Assembly (NCBI GenBank): GCA_016713535.1
Contig: JADJOY010000038.1
Span: forward strand, 30,608-94,607
Direction of reading: 5' to 3'
DNA from: JADJOY01 sp016713535 [NCBI: Deltaproteobacteria bacterium]
Lineage (GTDB): Bacteria > JADJOY01
DNA: 64,000 nucleotides
Part shown: piece after piece, positions 53,225 through 62,280 of the stretch
How positions within the stretch are numbered: the first letter of the stretch is position 1
How the letters are laid out: each line of letters opens with the position of its first letter
Made by a program: the position numbers and the translations under genes
The notes under the pieces: generated by a model
The model's input: only the letters and a program-made list of their open reading frames with translations
What the model was told of the DNA's origin: nothing
Database searches by the model: none

Positions 53225-53689
53225 GTGAAAACCCGTTGGCGCTCAGTAGTGGCGATTCTGGTCTTGGCATCGCTGGCTCGCTGTTCACCGCAAGCGGCGA
53301 CCAAGCCGTCGGTTATCGACGGTTGGCATCCTGAGCTGGAGCTGGACGTGTCGTTGGTGGCAAGGCTGTGTCAGCGGGGAGGTCGTCCCTGATCTCGGCT
53401 TCATCTCGCGAATCGCACCGGGAGCACTATTTCGATTTCTCGATTTGTCTGCTTGGAGATTGTGTTGCGCGATCAGGCTGGCCAGACAGTGAGAAGTCCG
53501 ACAACGTGTAAGCGTCGGCTTGAAATTGATGCCGGCGCGTTCTTCGATCTGCATACCGGTGAAGCGGTAACGGCACGACTCGACATTGACTTACCCATGC
53601 GACTGGTAGAGGGGAGGCGGTACGGCTTGACTGCTCGGTATCTGAGCGTAGAAGCCGAATGGCTTCGGTTGCGCCCGAGAGTGTCGTGA
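53225..53689 (+). pseudogene. Secreted lipoprotein-like gene behind the RHS tip (putative immunity), disrupted
   Basis: A GTG at 53225, seven bases after the RHS stop, opens VKTRWRSVVAILVLASLARCSPQ, a signal peptide with a Cys at a lipobox-like site, and continues SVIDGWHPELELDVSLV. The frame stops at 53392, then the same frame resumes with LHLANRTGSTISI, EIVLRDQAGQTV and LDIDLPMRLVEGRRYGLTARYL to 53689. In the gap other frames look coding, so two or more slips near GGGGAGG (53375-53381) are likely. The pattern suggests a small beta-sandwich. Low GC, like the toxin tip, and its place directly after it suggest a periplasmic immunity protein. No family recognised. Confidence 0.5.
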
Positions 53690-54397
53690 TCCTTCATTTC
53701 GGAATCAGGACGCCGGCGCTCGGGCCCTCTGGTCGGGTTCAATCAGTTCTGCCGATAGAGTTCGACGTCACCCGTCGGGTCGCCGATCGATAGCAAGTTC
53801 AAGCCTGTCGTCGGGCGGGGCAATTGTATATGCGTTGCGCGACATTCGGCATCGAATTGATGGGCTTACGTCGAAAGCCTTCGCGGACATGAGCCCCGTT
53901 GGGCGCCGCACAGCATAGGGATGCGGGCTCGTACAGTGAGACCGTTGATTTCCCATTGACCAGTCGACAGGTTGCCGCGATGGGATCTCACCGAGTGAGA
54001 GCTCGATCTGAGGAGCACCGCCCCGCCGGATGGGGGCCCGCAGGTGACACCAGTTTTCCCACGGTGCCACTGGGCCTCGCTCGGCGAGCCCTTCACGCCC
54101 TGAATCGACTCTCGTGAAACGGTGCCACCCATCCTTGTTGATGGCTCGCCCTCACGGACGACGTTTTCGAGCCGACCACCGATCGAGGCGATCCGCGACG
54201 CTGGGCGCGAGCGGGCCCAGGTCGCACAGCGATCCCGTTCACGCCGTCGCGACCGAGTTCAGACGTCTGTCCACGACGCGTGGCACCGATCCTGGGGGAG
54301 AGTCGGTGCGCGGAGTGGCGCCCAAACCTGGCCCGGCGAATCCCTCCGCACCTCGAGGAGGCTCGGTCTTCGTCCTCCTCGTCGAGGAGGATCGCCC
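53690..54397. other. 708-bp region without recognisable genes
   Basis: Lower GC in the left half, rising to the genomic level on the right. Short frames on both strands have no ribosome sites and no family resemblance. Three stretches near 54010-54110 resemble decayed coding DNA on the minus strand, but I could not assign them. It lies between the RHS/immunity remnant and the recombinase module and may be the left flank of that element. Confidence 0.35.
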
Positions 54398-54997
54398 ATG
54401 GCAGCCCGTCGCCCATGCCGGATCTGCAAGCACTGGTTCCACCCGGATCCGCGCGTCGGCGATCGCCAGCGCGCCTGCGGGCGAGCCGAGTGTCAGCGGG
54501 AGCGGCATCGACGTTCGTGCGTCGAGTGGCACCAGCGCAACCCCACCTATGATCGGGAAACGCGGCTCCGCCGGCGCTTGGTGACCGCTCCGCCACCCGC
54601 CGGAAGCGTGCCGCCGCGCGTGGATGTGGACCCGCTCGGCGCGATCGATTGGGAGGTCGCGCGAGACGAGATCGGCCTCGAGATGAGCGTGGTGGTTGAG
54701 GAAACAGCCCGCGTCCTGGTGCGCTGGACCCGAGACGCCATGCCGCGGAGTTCGCACGGTGGCGCGCGCTTCCGGGGCACGACGCTCGCGCCGGACGCCG
54801 AGACGCGATGGTGTTGCGCCGCGGAGGTCCCTAGGTTGGCGCTCGAACCGAGTCGCCCGGGCGGTAGCCGGATCACGGGCTCGGATCGAACGCCATGGCG
54901 ACCACCGAGGACGCATCCCCAACCCGCCCGAGGTCGAAGGCCACCCGCGCCGCGGCCGTGCGCGAGGGCTCCGCCGCCGTGCTGCTCGAGCGCGTGA
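54398..54997 (+). CDS. Small Cys-motif protein at the head of the recombinase module
   Basis: The ATG at 54398 has GAGGAGG seven bases upstream. The N terminus holds CRICKHWFHPDPRVGDRQRA and CGRAECQRERHRR, a CxxC...CxxxxC zinc-finger-like pair followed by a basic stretch, then WHQRNPTYDRETRLRRRL. A second block DWEVARDEIGLEMSVVVEETARVLVRW follows. The same arrangement is found in short proteins encoded next to tyrosine recombinases and primase-like genes in other environmental bacteria (from memory, not searched). The frame stays open to 54997, overlapping the next gene; the real end is probably near 54740-54830, so a slip is likely. A DNA-binding role is inferred. Confidence 0.55.
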   Translation: MAARRPCRICKHWFHPDPRVGDRQRACGRAECQRERHRRSCVEWHQRNPTYDRETRLRRRLVTAPPPAGSVPPRVDVDPLGAIDWEVARDEIGLEMSVVVEETARVLVRWTRDAMPRSSHGGARFRGTTLAPDAETRWCCAAEVPRLALEPSRPGGSRITGSDRTPWRPPRTHPQPARGRRPPAPRPCARAPPPCCSSA

Positions 54998-57327
54998 GCC
55001 AGTTCTACGCGACGGCGCTCGCCGGATATCCGGAGGCCTGGCAGTGGCTCCACGATCACGGCATTCGCCGCGAGACGATCGAGATCTTCCGATCGGCTAC
55101 GCCGCCGGGACGCCGTCGCAACGCTCCGGAGTGATGAAGCCGTCCGAGCGCAGCCTCGCTCAGCTCGGCATCCCTGACGGCGGGTAACGAAGCCCTGGTC
55201 GGCTCCGTCACGATCCCATCGAGGATCCGCGGACCGGTGCGGTGACCGGGTCTATGCGCGCCGGCTCGAGGGCGGGGAGCGGTGGGCCCCCGCCACGACG
55301 AGCGGGCCTGTGAACCGCGTGGGCTACCCGGCAGGCCTGGAGCGGGTGATCGTGACGGCGAACCCTCTCGATGCCGCCGTGCTGCACGGCCACGGCTTCG
55401 TGAACGGGGTCGGTCTCGGAGGTCGCGGGACGGATCCGATCGTGGTCCGCGAGCTGGTGGAGGCGAATGGCGTCCGTGAGGTCTTCGTCCTCCGGCTCGA
55501 GGACGGGGATGCCGCGGCACCGATCCTCGCCGCGCTAGCCTCGGGAGCCTTCGCCGTTCATCCGATCGCCATCGAGGCGCCCTCGCTGCTCGATTACTTC
55601 GAGCGCTGCTCGCCCGAGGAGTTCGAGGTACGGCTGGCTGGCACGAGCCCGGCTCGCGTCCAGCCGAACGGCCCGCACCGGTTCGGGCGCGGGTCGAGTC
55701 GGACTTCGAGCTCACGCCCGACGGATTCGTGGTGACCTTCGGTGAGCGGCACTACGCCGTGAAGGGCATCGTCCGGGCCGGCACCCAGCTCCGGGTGGTC
55801 CTCAAGGCCGAGCGCGCGAGCCCGAGCCAGCGACCTTCGGCCGGGCTCGCGGAGTTCGAGCTCACGACGCTCGACCTCTACTCGGCCCGCCACCGCCGGC
55901 AGGAGGCGAAGGTGCTTGCGGCGCTGTTCGAGGTGCCCGAGCCGCTCGTTCGGGACGACCTGCTGCGGCTCATCGAGAAGGCCGAGAAGGTGGCCGACGA
56001 CCGTGCGCGCGCGCCCGACGACGCGGCTCCGGCGCTCACGCCCGAGGAGGAAGCCGCCGGCCTCGCGCTGCTCGCCGACCCCGCGCTCGAGCGGCGCATC
56101 GTCCAGGACCTGGGGGCGCTCGGGCTCGTGGGGGAGGAGACGAGCGGGCTGCTCGCGTACCTGGTCGCCACGTCGCGAAAGCTCGCCGAGCCGCTCTCGT
56201 TGATCGTGCAGTCGCGCTCGGGCGCCGGGAAATCCACGCTCCAGGACGCGGTGCTGGCACTGGTGCCGCCGGAGGACGTGAAGCGCTTCACGCGCATCAC
56301 GAGCCAAGCGCTCTTCTACCAGCCCGCCGGCGGCCTGCGGCACAAGCTGCTCGCGCTCGAGGAAGCCGAGGGCATGGGCGGTGCCGTGTACTCGATCCGG
56401 GCGCTGCAGTCGGCGGGGGCGATCCAGATCCTCGCGACCGGCAAGAACGCCATTACGGGTGCCCCGGAGAGCCGCTCGGTCCGGGTCGAGGGGCCGGTGG
56501 CGGTGTTCATGACCACCACCCGGACCTCGGCGGAGATCGACGGCGAGCTCGCGAGCCGAAACCTCTTCGTGGCGATCGACGAGTCGCCGGAGCGCACCGC
56601 GGCGATCCTCGCCCGCCAGCGCGAGCGCATGACGCTCGATGCGCTGGCCGACGACGGCACACGCCGCGCGGCGATCCAGCGCGTCCGATCGGGCCGCGCA
56701 GCGTCTGCTGCGGCCGGTGCAGGTGGTCAACCTGTTCGCGACCCAGCTTCGCTTCCCGGTCGAGTCTCCACGCGCGCCGCCGATCCAGTCGAAGTACCTG
56801 GCGCTCATCCGCTCGATCGCGTTCTTGCGGCAGCGCCAGCGAAACCCGGACGATCGAGGTCGAGGGCGAGCGGGTGGAGTACGTCGAGGTGGTCCGGGAC
56901 GACGGCGCGTCGCGAACCGGATCGCGGCGGAGGTCCTCGGCCATTCGCTCGATGAGCTGAGCCGCCCTCGCGCCGGCTGCTGGATGAGATCCGTCCAGGT
57001 GGAGCGGCAGGCGGCGGAGCAGGGCCTCGCGCCGCACGACGTCGTGTTCACGCGGCGGACGTGCGCGCCTGGACCCGTGGTCGGATTTGCAGGTGAAGGC
57101 GCAGCATCCGGGAGCTTGTCGAGCTCGAGTACCTGGTCGCTCGGCAAGGCGAGCGCGGGCGGGAGTACCGCTACGTGCTCGCGTATGCCGGTGAAGGCGA
57201 GGGCGGCGCGCGGTTCGTTCGCGGGCTCGTCGATCCCGCGAGCCTCGTCGAGGTGCGCTCCGGAGCCGCGACCTCGGCCGAGCCGCCGCACGTCGCACCC
57301 GCGAAATGGGGGAGTTGGAGGCGCTGA
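54895..57327 (+). pseudogene. TOPRIM primase-like / ATPase protein of a mobile module, multiply frameshifted
   Basis: Start ATG 54895. The N terminus reads LLERVSQFYATALAGYPEAWQWLHDHGI, then in the next frame IGYAAGTPSQR, as in DnaG-related primase N termini. A TOPRIM-like part follows (RVIVTANPLDAAVLHGHGF; VREVFVLRLEDGDAAAPIL). The C-terminal half is a P-loop ATPase: SRSGAGKSTLQDAVLALVP (Walker A near 56218) and HKLLALEEAEGMGGA (Walker B), then QVVNLFATQLRFP. A winged-helix-like end follows: LVELEYLVARQGERGREYRY. Slips occur near 55090, 55190, 55220, 55256, 56690, 56850, 56900 and 57000-57090. It would prime or unwind DNA of the element. The stop is at 57325-57327. Confidence 0.68.
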
Positions 57328-57459
57328 GCGGCAGTTGAGCCTCTTGGAGGGTCGGCGTTTTCGGATCAAGTGCCCGAGATCGCGCCGCAATCTGGAGAAG
57401 TTGGCGGTGGCGGCCCGGAGCAGGCGCGTGCGTTTTTCACCGAGAGGCGGTCATCGTAG

Positions 57460-58398
57460 ATGGAACCGAAACCCCCAACCGTGGCGGAGGCGGTGGCGCT
57501 CTTCGGGGAAGCGCTGGAGCGCCGCAACTACGCCGCGGCCACGAAGCTGAACTACCGCAAGAACCTCGACGCCTTCGTGCGCTGGCTCGCCGCGGTGGGC
57601 CCGGACCCCGCAACGACCCCGGTCACGGCGCTCACGCGGGCCGACCTGGAGCGGTTCCAGGACCACCTGGCGGCGAGCGTGCTGGCGAAGCACACCCAGG
57701 CGGTCCGGATTCGTGCGCTCAAGCGGCTCTTCGAGCTGCTCGTCGACCGCGGTGTCCTCTTCCTGAGCCCGGCGCGCGGGCTGGTGGAGACGCCGGAGGG
57801 GACGAAGCGCCTGCCGGAGGTGCTGACCGTGGACGAGGTGATGCGGATGCTCGCGACCCCCGATACCTCGACGAAGCTCGGCATTCGAGACCGGGCGGTC
57901 CTCGAGCTCCTCTACGACACCGGCATGCGACGCGGCGAGCTGGCCGCCCTGGACGTCACGGACGTCGACCTCGGCGATCGCGCCGTGCGGATCCGGAGCG
58001 GCAAGGGACGAATCGGCCGTGTGGCCCCACTCGGCGGAAGCGCGGCGCTGGGTTTCGACCTTACCTGGAGGAGGTGCGACCCGCGCTCGCGAAGCCCGGT
58101 GGTGCGAACCGCGCACCTTCCTGAGCGTGACCGGTGCGCGGCTCGACCCGAGCTCGCGCGGCGCGCGGTCCGAACCGCGGCTCGGGCGGCGGGAATCACC
58201 AAGCGCGTCTACGTGCACACACTGCGGCACACGTTCGCGACGCACCTGGTGCAAAACGGCGCCGACATCGTCACCGTCCAGAAGCTGCTCGGCCACGCGA
58301 GCCCGGCGACGACGAGCGCCGTGTACACCCGCGTGGCGCCGATGGAGCTCAAGCGCTCGCACGAAGCGGTGCACCCCCGTGAGCAGGAGGAGTCGCGA
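57460..58398 (+). pseudogene. Tyrosine recombinase 1 (XerC-like), frameshifted
   Basis: From the ATG at 57460: an N-terminal SAM-like core-binding domain (ALERRNYAAATKLNYRKNLDAFVRWL), then LYDTGMRRGELAAL (first catalytic Arg), SGKGRIGRVAPLGG (Lys), HTLRHTFATHL (HxxR), LLGHASPATTSAVYTRVAP (His and the Tyr nucleophile). All catalytic residues are in the same frame, but between about 58045 and 58150 the reading is out of frame; a different frame gives LEEVRPALAKPGGAN and FLSVTGARLDP. Two compensating slips are therefore present. It would cut and rejoin DNA for the element. The end is lost in another slip near 58390. Confidence 0.8.
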
Positions 58399-58399
58399 A

Positions 58400-59315
58400 G
58401 CCCGCGCGCCTGGTCTTGCCGTTTCTCCGTCACCGCGAGCGTATCGGGCGCGCCGCGGCACGGTGCGCCTCGAGCGCGAGGCGATCCATCGGTTCGTCGC
58501 TCACCTCGAGGGCGAGGCGTCCTGACAGTCGAGCAGCCACCCGGAGACCGCGCGGATTTCAAGACGACCTGGCTGACACCGAGACGCAGCGCGGTGCTCG
58601 CTCGCCGGGCGCAGACCCGGCGCGGCATCCTGACCCGCGGTGAAGCACTTTCTGCGCTGGCTGGATCGGGAGGACTACTTGGCGCTCGACCTGGCGCGGG
58701 TCGTCGAGCTCCCGAAGCGGGATCGCCCGCTGCCGCGAGACGTGATCGACGCACCCGAGATGAAGCGCCTGCTCGCAGCGCCCGACGTCACGAGCCGGCT
58801 CGGGCTGCGCGACCGGGGAATCCTCGAGGTCTTCTACTCGACCGGCATTCGCGTCAACGAGCTCACGGGCATCCGGTCGGCTGATCTCGACCTCGCCGGC
58901 GGCTTTCAGGGTGACCCGGCCTCAAGGGCGGGACGGCAGCGTGGTGCCGCTCGGGAGGATCGCGGTGGAGGTGATCCGCGAGTACCTGGCACACGCGCGG
59001 CCCGAGCTGCGGGCGAGGACGACGCCGCAGCTTTCGTGAGCCGGACCGGCCGCGCGCTGGACAACACTGCCGTGGAATGGATGGTCCGGAAGTACGCGCG
59101 GCTCGCGCGCGATCCGGAAGACGATCACGCCGCACGTCTTCCGGGTCACCACGGCCACGTCGATGCTCCGCGCTGGTGCCAACGTCCGGCACGTCCAGGA
59201 GCTTCTTCGGACACCGCTCGGTGGCCAACACTGAGCCCTACCCAAGCCTACCATCACCGAGCTTCGAAGTGACGCGCACACGCGGTATCATCCGAGGGAG
59301 CGAGGCCCGGCTTGA
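58400..59315 (+). pseudogene. Tyrosine recombinase 2 (XerD-like), frameshifted
   Basis: After GAGCAGGAGGAG near 58380, pieces of an integrase appear. They are LEREAIHRFVAHLEGEA; KHFLRWLDREDYLALDLARVVELPKR; FYSTGIRVNELTGIRSADLD (catalytic Arg); then, in other frames, VVPLGRIAVEVIREYL and FVSRTGRALDNTAVEWMVRKYARLA. The C-terminal pieces are ITPHVFRVTTATSML (HxxR), LRTPL/GHRSVANTEPY (His and Tyr) and THTRYHPRERGPA-type ending with TGA at 59313-59315. At least five slips. Two recombinases in tandem after a primase/ATPase gene suggest an integrative element or a recombination cassette rather than the cell's XerCD. Confidence 0.75.
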
Positions 59316-59385
59316 TGAGTCGTGCCCGCGATTCGGCGCATGCCGCGCTATAGTCTTGATGACTCCTTCACCGCGAGCATCCACC

Positions 59386-59664
59386 ATGAGAAATGTGCCG
59401 ATCGGCCAGGCCAAAGCCTCTCTCTCCGAGCTTGCCAGTCGAGCGTCCGCCGGAGAGCGCTTCCAGCTCACACGGCGCGGCAAGCCGGTTGCTGCGATCG
59501 TGGGTATCGAAGACCTCGCGCGGGTGGAGCGCGGCGAGGATGCCGGTGGTTTCGTTCGCGCTGCCCGTGCCTTCGCGGGAAGCGCCTTCCGCCGGGCCTA
59601 CCGGACCTTGGCGGAACTGATTCCCGAACGGCGTGCGACACCACGCCGCCGGGCCCTGTTGTGA
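59386..59664 (+). CDS. Phd/YefM-type antitoxin
   Basis: 92 residues from the ATG at 59386. The N terminus MRNVPIGQAKASLSELASRASAGERFQLTRRGKPVAAIVGIEDL is the Phd/YefM fold: a dimerising, DNA-binding domain with the GKPVAAIV strand. The C-terminal 45 residues are the likely toxin-binding tail. The stop overlaps the GTG of the PIN toxin (GTGA). TATAGT at 59349-59354, 31 bases before the ATG, may be the -10 element; no good -35 is visible. Confidence 0.85.
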   Translation: MRNVPIGQAKASLSELASRASAGERFQLTRRGKPVAAIVGIEDLARVERGEDAGGFVRAARAFAGSAFRRAYRTLAELIPERRATPRRRALL

Positions 59665-60077
59665 GGTACCTGCTCGACACGGATGCGCTGAGTGAGCCCG
59701 GTGCGACGGGCGACCGTCTTCGAGTTTCTGAGAGGGCCTGAAGCGCACGCGAACGAGATTGCGATCTCGTCCATCAGTGTCGGCGAGATCGTCTTCGGTG
59801 CGCTGCGGATCCCGGGAACGGCGAGCGCTATCTGACCTACCTGGAGGATGTCGTGCCGCCGCGGCTACCCGTTCTGCCGGTCGACGTGGCTGTGGCGTCG
59901 CGCTACGGGGCCATTCGCTCCGATCTCGCTCGTGTGGGACGGACGGTAGCGGATCTCGACCTCCTCATCGCGGCAACGGCCCTGACGCACGGTCTGGCGG
60001 TCGTGACCCGGAACGTGCGGCATTTTGGCCGCATACCGAAGATCGAGCTCGCAGACTGGTTCGGATCGACCGGGTGA
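59661..60077 (+). pseudogene. vapC: PIN-domain toxin (VapC-like), two frameshifts
   Basis: The GTG at 59661 overlaps the antitoxin stop. Frame pieces in order: VRYLLDTDALSE (first Asp); VRRATVFEFLRGPEAHANEIAISSISVGEIVFGALRIPG (Glu); RYLTYLEDVVPPRLPVLPVDVAVASRYGAIRSDL; VADLDLLIAATALTHGLAVVTRN (third and fourth acidic/polar positions). All PIN-domain residues are present, but slips near 59700 and 59830 break the reading. With those two corrections the protein would be about 139 residues, the normal VapC length. It pairs with the Phd-type antitoxin upstream. Confidence 0.8.
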
Positions 60078-60475
60078 GACACCTCCCGCCGTACCCGCGG
60101 CTGCGCTAGCGAGAGCTCGCCGGGTCCCTCACTGCCGCGCACCTCGCCCCCACTCTCCGGCTCTGCGGTCGTCCGTGGTCGTCGGTCGCCAGCACGGGGA
60201 CCTGACGCCTCGACGGCGGAGATCACCCGTTCGCGTCGAACGATCGCCCGGACGGCCTCATCGGGGTAGAATCGGATCAACGCGGAGCCGCCTTGGCCCA
60301 GCCGAGCGGCGAGGTCTCTGACAGCCAGCATTCACCCGAACAGGCGCCTCTCGTGCTCGCCTCGCGCGAACTCCTCACCCTCGAAACCGAGGGCTGTTTG
60401 CAGCGTGCCCGGCCCATTGAAGGAGGGCAGAACCCGTGCGCAAGGTTGTGGACACTTCCCCCTAAAAGGTGACAC
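60078..60475. other. 398-bp intergenic region with possible insertion-sequence end
   Basis: No gene. At 60448-60476 the sequence GTGGACACTTCCCCCTAAAA continues with GGTGACACT. This resembles the ends of some transposons of the IS481/IS21 kind, which carry TGTCAC or GTGGACA repeats around a C/A-rich centre. No transposase is present nearby, so it would be a remnant at most. Confidence 0.35.
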
Positions 60476-60968
60476 TCAGCTCTGAGTCAGTGGGGCGCCC
60501 GATGTGCGGGCGTCACGCACGGAGCCGGCGGGGGGCGATCGTTCGAGCCTTGGCCGCACGGACCGTGGGCGGGCGCGAACGATCTGGGCGACGTCCCGCG
60601 GGTTCCGCTTCGCGGGAACCCGTTTGACGGAGACCGAAGAGCCCAGGAGCGCCTCGGCGACGTCGCGCCGGTAGCGCCGAGATCGAGAGCGAAGCGCACC
60701 AAGAGATCGAGCGACACGGAGCGATCCGCGGCTTCGATCTTGGGAGATCCGGGACTGGCTCGAACCGAGTGCAGCCGCGGCTTGATCCCGAGAGAGGCGG
60801 CGGCGCTCGCGCAACGTGCGGACCGTGCGGGTTGTGGGCGAGCTTCATCTCGATGAAGGCGCTTTCGGCGGGGGTGAGTCCTAAGAGCTCGGCAATCGTG
60901 CCGGTCCGCCAGCCTGCGGCTTCGAGACGCTTTTCGAGTCGTGGCATCCATAGTCGGAATCTCCTCAC
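60476..60968 (-). pseudogene. XRE-family antitoxin (HigA-like), frameshifted
   Basis: On the minus strand AGGAG lies seven bases before an ATG at 60951 (MDATTRK...). The homologous sequence KRLEAAGWRTGTIAELLGLTPAESAFIEMKLAHNP is in the next frame, so a slip in the AAAA near 60935 is likely. A GTG at 60968 overlapping the toxin stop is an alternative start. Further pieces: RERRRLSRDQAAAALGSSQSRIS (helix-turn-helix), KIEAADRSVSLDLLVRFALDLGA, RRDVAEALLGS. This is the order of short XRE antitoxins with an N-terminal KRLEAAGW segment. Three or more slips. The last 50 residues are Arg/Pro-rich and uncertain. Confidence 0.72.
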
Positions 60969-61345
60969 CTCTGACGAGCGAGATGTAGGCGCGCAGGCGG
61001 GCTTGGCAACGCCTCGATCATGGCGTGGGGTGGCGGAGTCTTCTTGCTCGCGATGTCGACGATCACGATCACGTCGGGATCGATGCGGTAGACGATGCGC
61101 CAGCTCTGCTCGGCGTCCGGAATGCGCAGCTCAGACGCGGGGCCGGATCGAGGGCATGGGGCCAGATCGAGGCATCGCAAGGACAGGCGGCCTGCTCCTC
61201 CGCAAGCCAGTGAGTCAGCGCCTGGAGCGGATCTACCGCCCGGCAGAGTCGACGGGCCACTTGTCGCGCTTCATCGTTTTCAGGTCGTTCGTGACGGCAA
61301 AGCCCGAACCAAACGACGTCGACATCTTCTTTGTTGATGGATGAT
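60965..61345 (-). pseudogene. Phage-derived Gp49-like (DUF891, RelE/HigB-type) toxin, frameshifted
   Basis: The C-terminal part is clear: ELRIPDAEQSWRIVYRIDPDVIVIVDIASKKTPPPHAMIEAL, ending at 60965. Upstream, other frames give MPRSGPMPSI, which in this family directly precedes the RCHELRI-like block, and DVVWFG near 61320 as a likely N terminus. Two or more slips separate them. These toxins are mRNA interferases inhibited by an XRE antitoxin. The toxin-first order, and the overlap of the toxin stop (60965-60967) with a GTG of the antitoxin, fit a HigBA-type operon. Confidence 0.72.
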
Positions 61346-61539
61346 TCCTTCGAGCCCAGAGCGCCGTCGCCGGGGAGGGTAGGTTGTTGTTCGACCACGG
61401 CGCGGCCGATAGTCACCGGCGCCAGCGTGTTCTGGACGCGGTGCCGAGCCGCCCTCGGTGGGGCGCAGGCGATGGACGAGGGTTGGCAGGTGCGGGCGGA
61501 CGGTGAGAAGCGAGGGCGGTAGATCGTAGCGGAGCCCGG

Positions 61540-61744
61540 ATGATCGCGAACGATCGAGAGCTGAGCGTCACGCTGACCGGATCGGGCGGTTCCAGGAGCA
61601 GGTCGCGCACGTTCGGCAGGTCGAGTCGAGCCCGACCACTACCATGCGGCCGTATCGGGATTCCTGGCTGAGATCGACCGCATGGAGCTCGAGGTGCGGG
61701 AATACCTCAGCTTCCATCCCGGCGCGCTCGTGGCGAACGCCTGA
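61540..61744 (+). pseudogene. Small conserved protein of accessory regions, two one-base deletions
   Basis: Starts at the ATG 61540: MIANDRELSVTLT. Then, one base off, RIGRFQEQVAHVRQVESSP, and one base off again, DHYHAAVSGFLAEIDRMELEVREYLSFHPGALVANA with TGA at 61742-61744. Adding one C to the CC at 61577-61578 and one to the CCC at 61631-61633 gives a continuous protein of about 68 residues. It matches a type of short helical protein often found beside toxin-antitoxin genes (recalled, not searched). Function unknown. Confidence 0.65.
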
Positions 61745-62280
61745 GCGTCCGGCCCGCTCTTACCCACTCCCCCATGACGCGGGACTCCTCCGGCAAGCCC
61801 CGTCGCACGGGGCGGAACGTGGTGGCCGGGGTCCCGGTCGAGGATCCGCGGCGCTCGACGAGCGCGAGGACCGCGAAGACGTCACCGAGGGGACCGGCGG
61901 CTGCGGGACCCGCGCAACGCGAAGCCGATCCCGCTCGCCCGCGTGAAGGCTCGCCTGGGCTCTGAGTCCGCCCGGCGTAGCGCGCCGAGCCCGCGGGCGT
62001 GGAAGCGGATCTCGCCGCGCTGCCGGCCGTTCGATTCCTGGCGCGCGACGAGCGCGCGCTCCAGCCTTCCGACGGACGAGGGTGCCTGGCATCGATTTTC
62101 GGGGGCACATCGCCGAGGCGTGACCCCGAGTCTGAGGGCGCGCCCCCGGCGCGCCGGGACGAAGTCGGCAGCGACCGCCAGGAGGCGGTCCTCCGAAAAG
62201 GGTGCGGGGGAGGCGTCGCCCTTCGAGCCTTCCTCGGCGCTGGCGCCGCCGCGGCTCGTCGATCCCGGTACGACTCCAGC
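61745..62280. other. 536-bp region with interspersed repeat, no clear gene
   Basis: Frames here are arginine/proline-rich and lack ribosome sites. From about 62080 to 62200 the intergenic repeat family is recognisable: CACATCGCCGAGGCGTGACC, CTGAGGGCGCGCCCCCGG with its GCGCGCCGG arm, and GGAGGCGGTCCTCCG. The C-terminal end of the metallophosphoesterase gene may reach into the right part (to about 62230). Confidence 0.45.
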
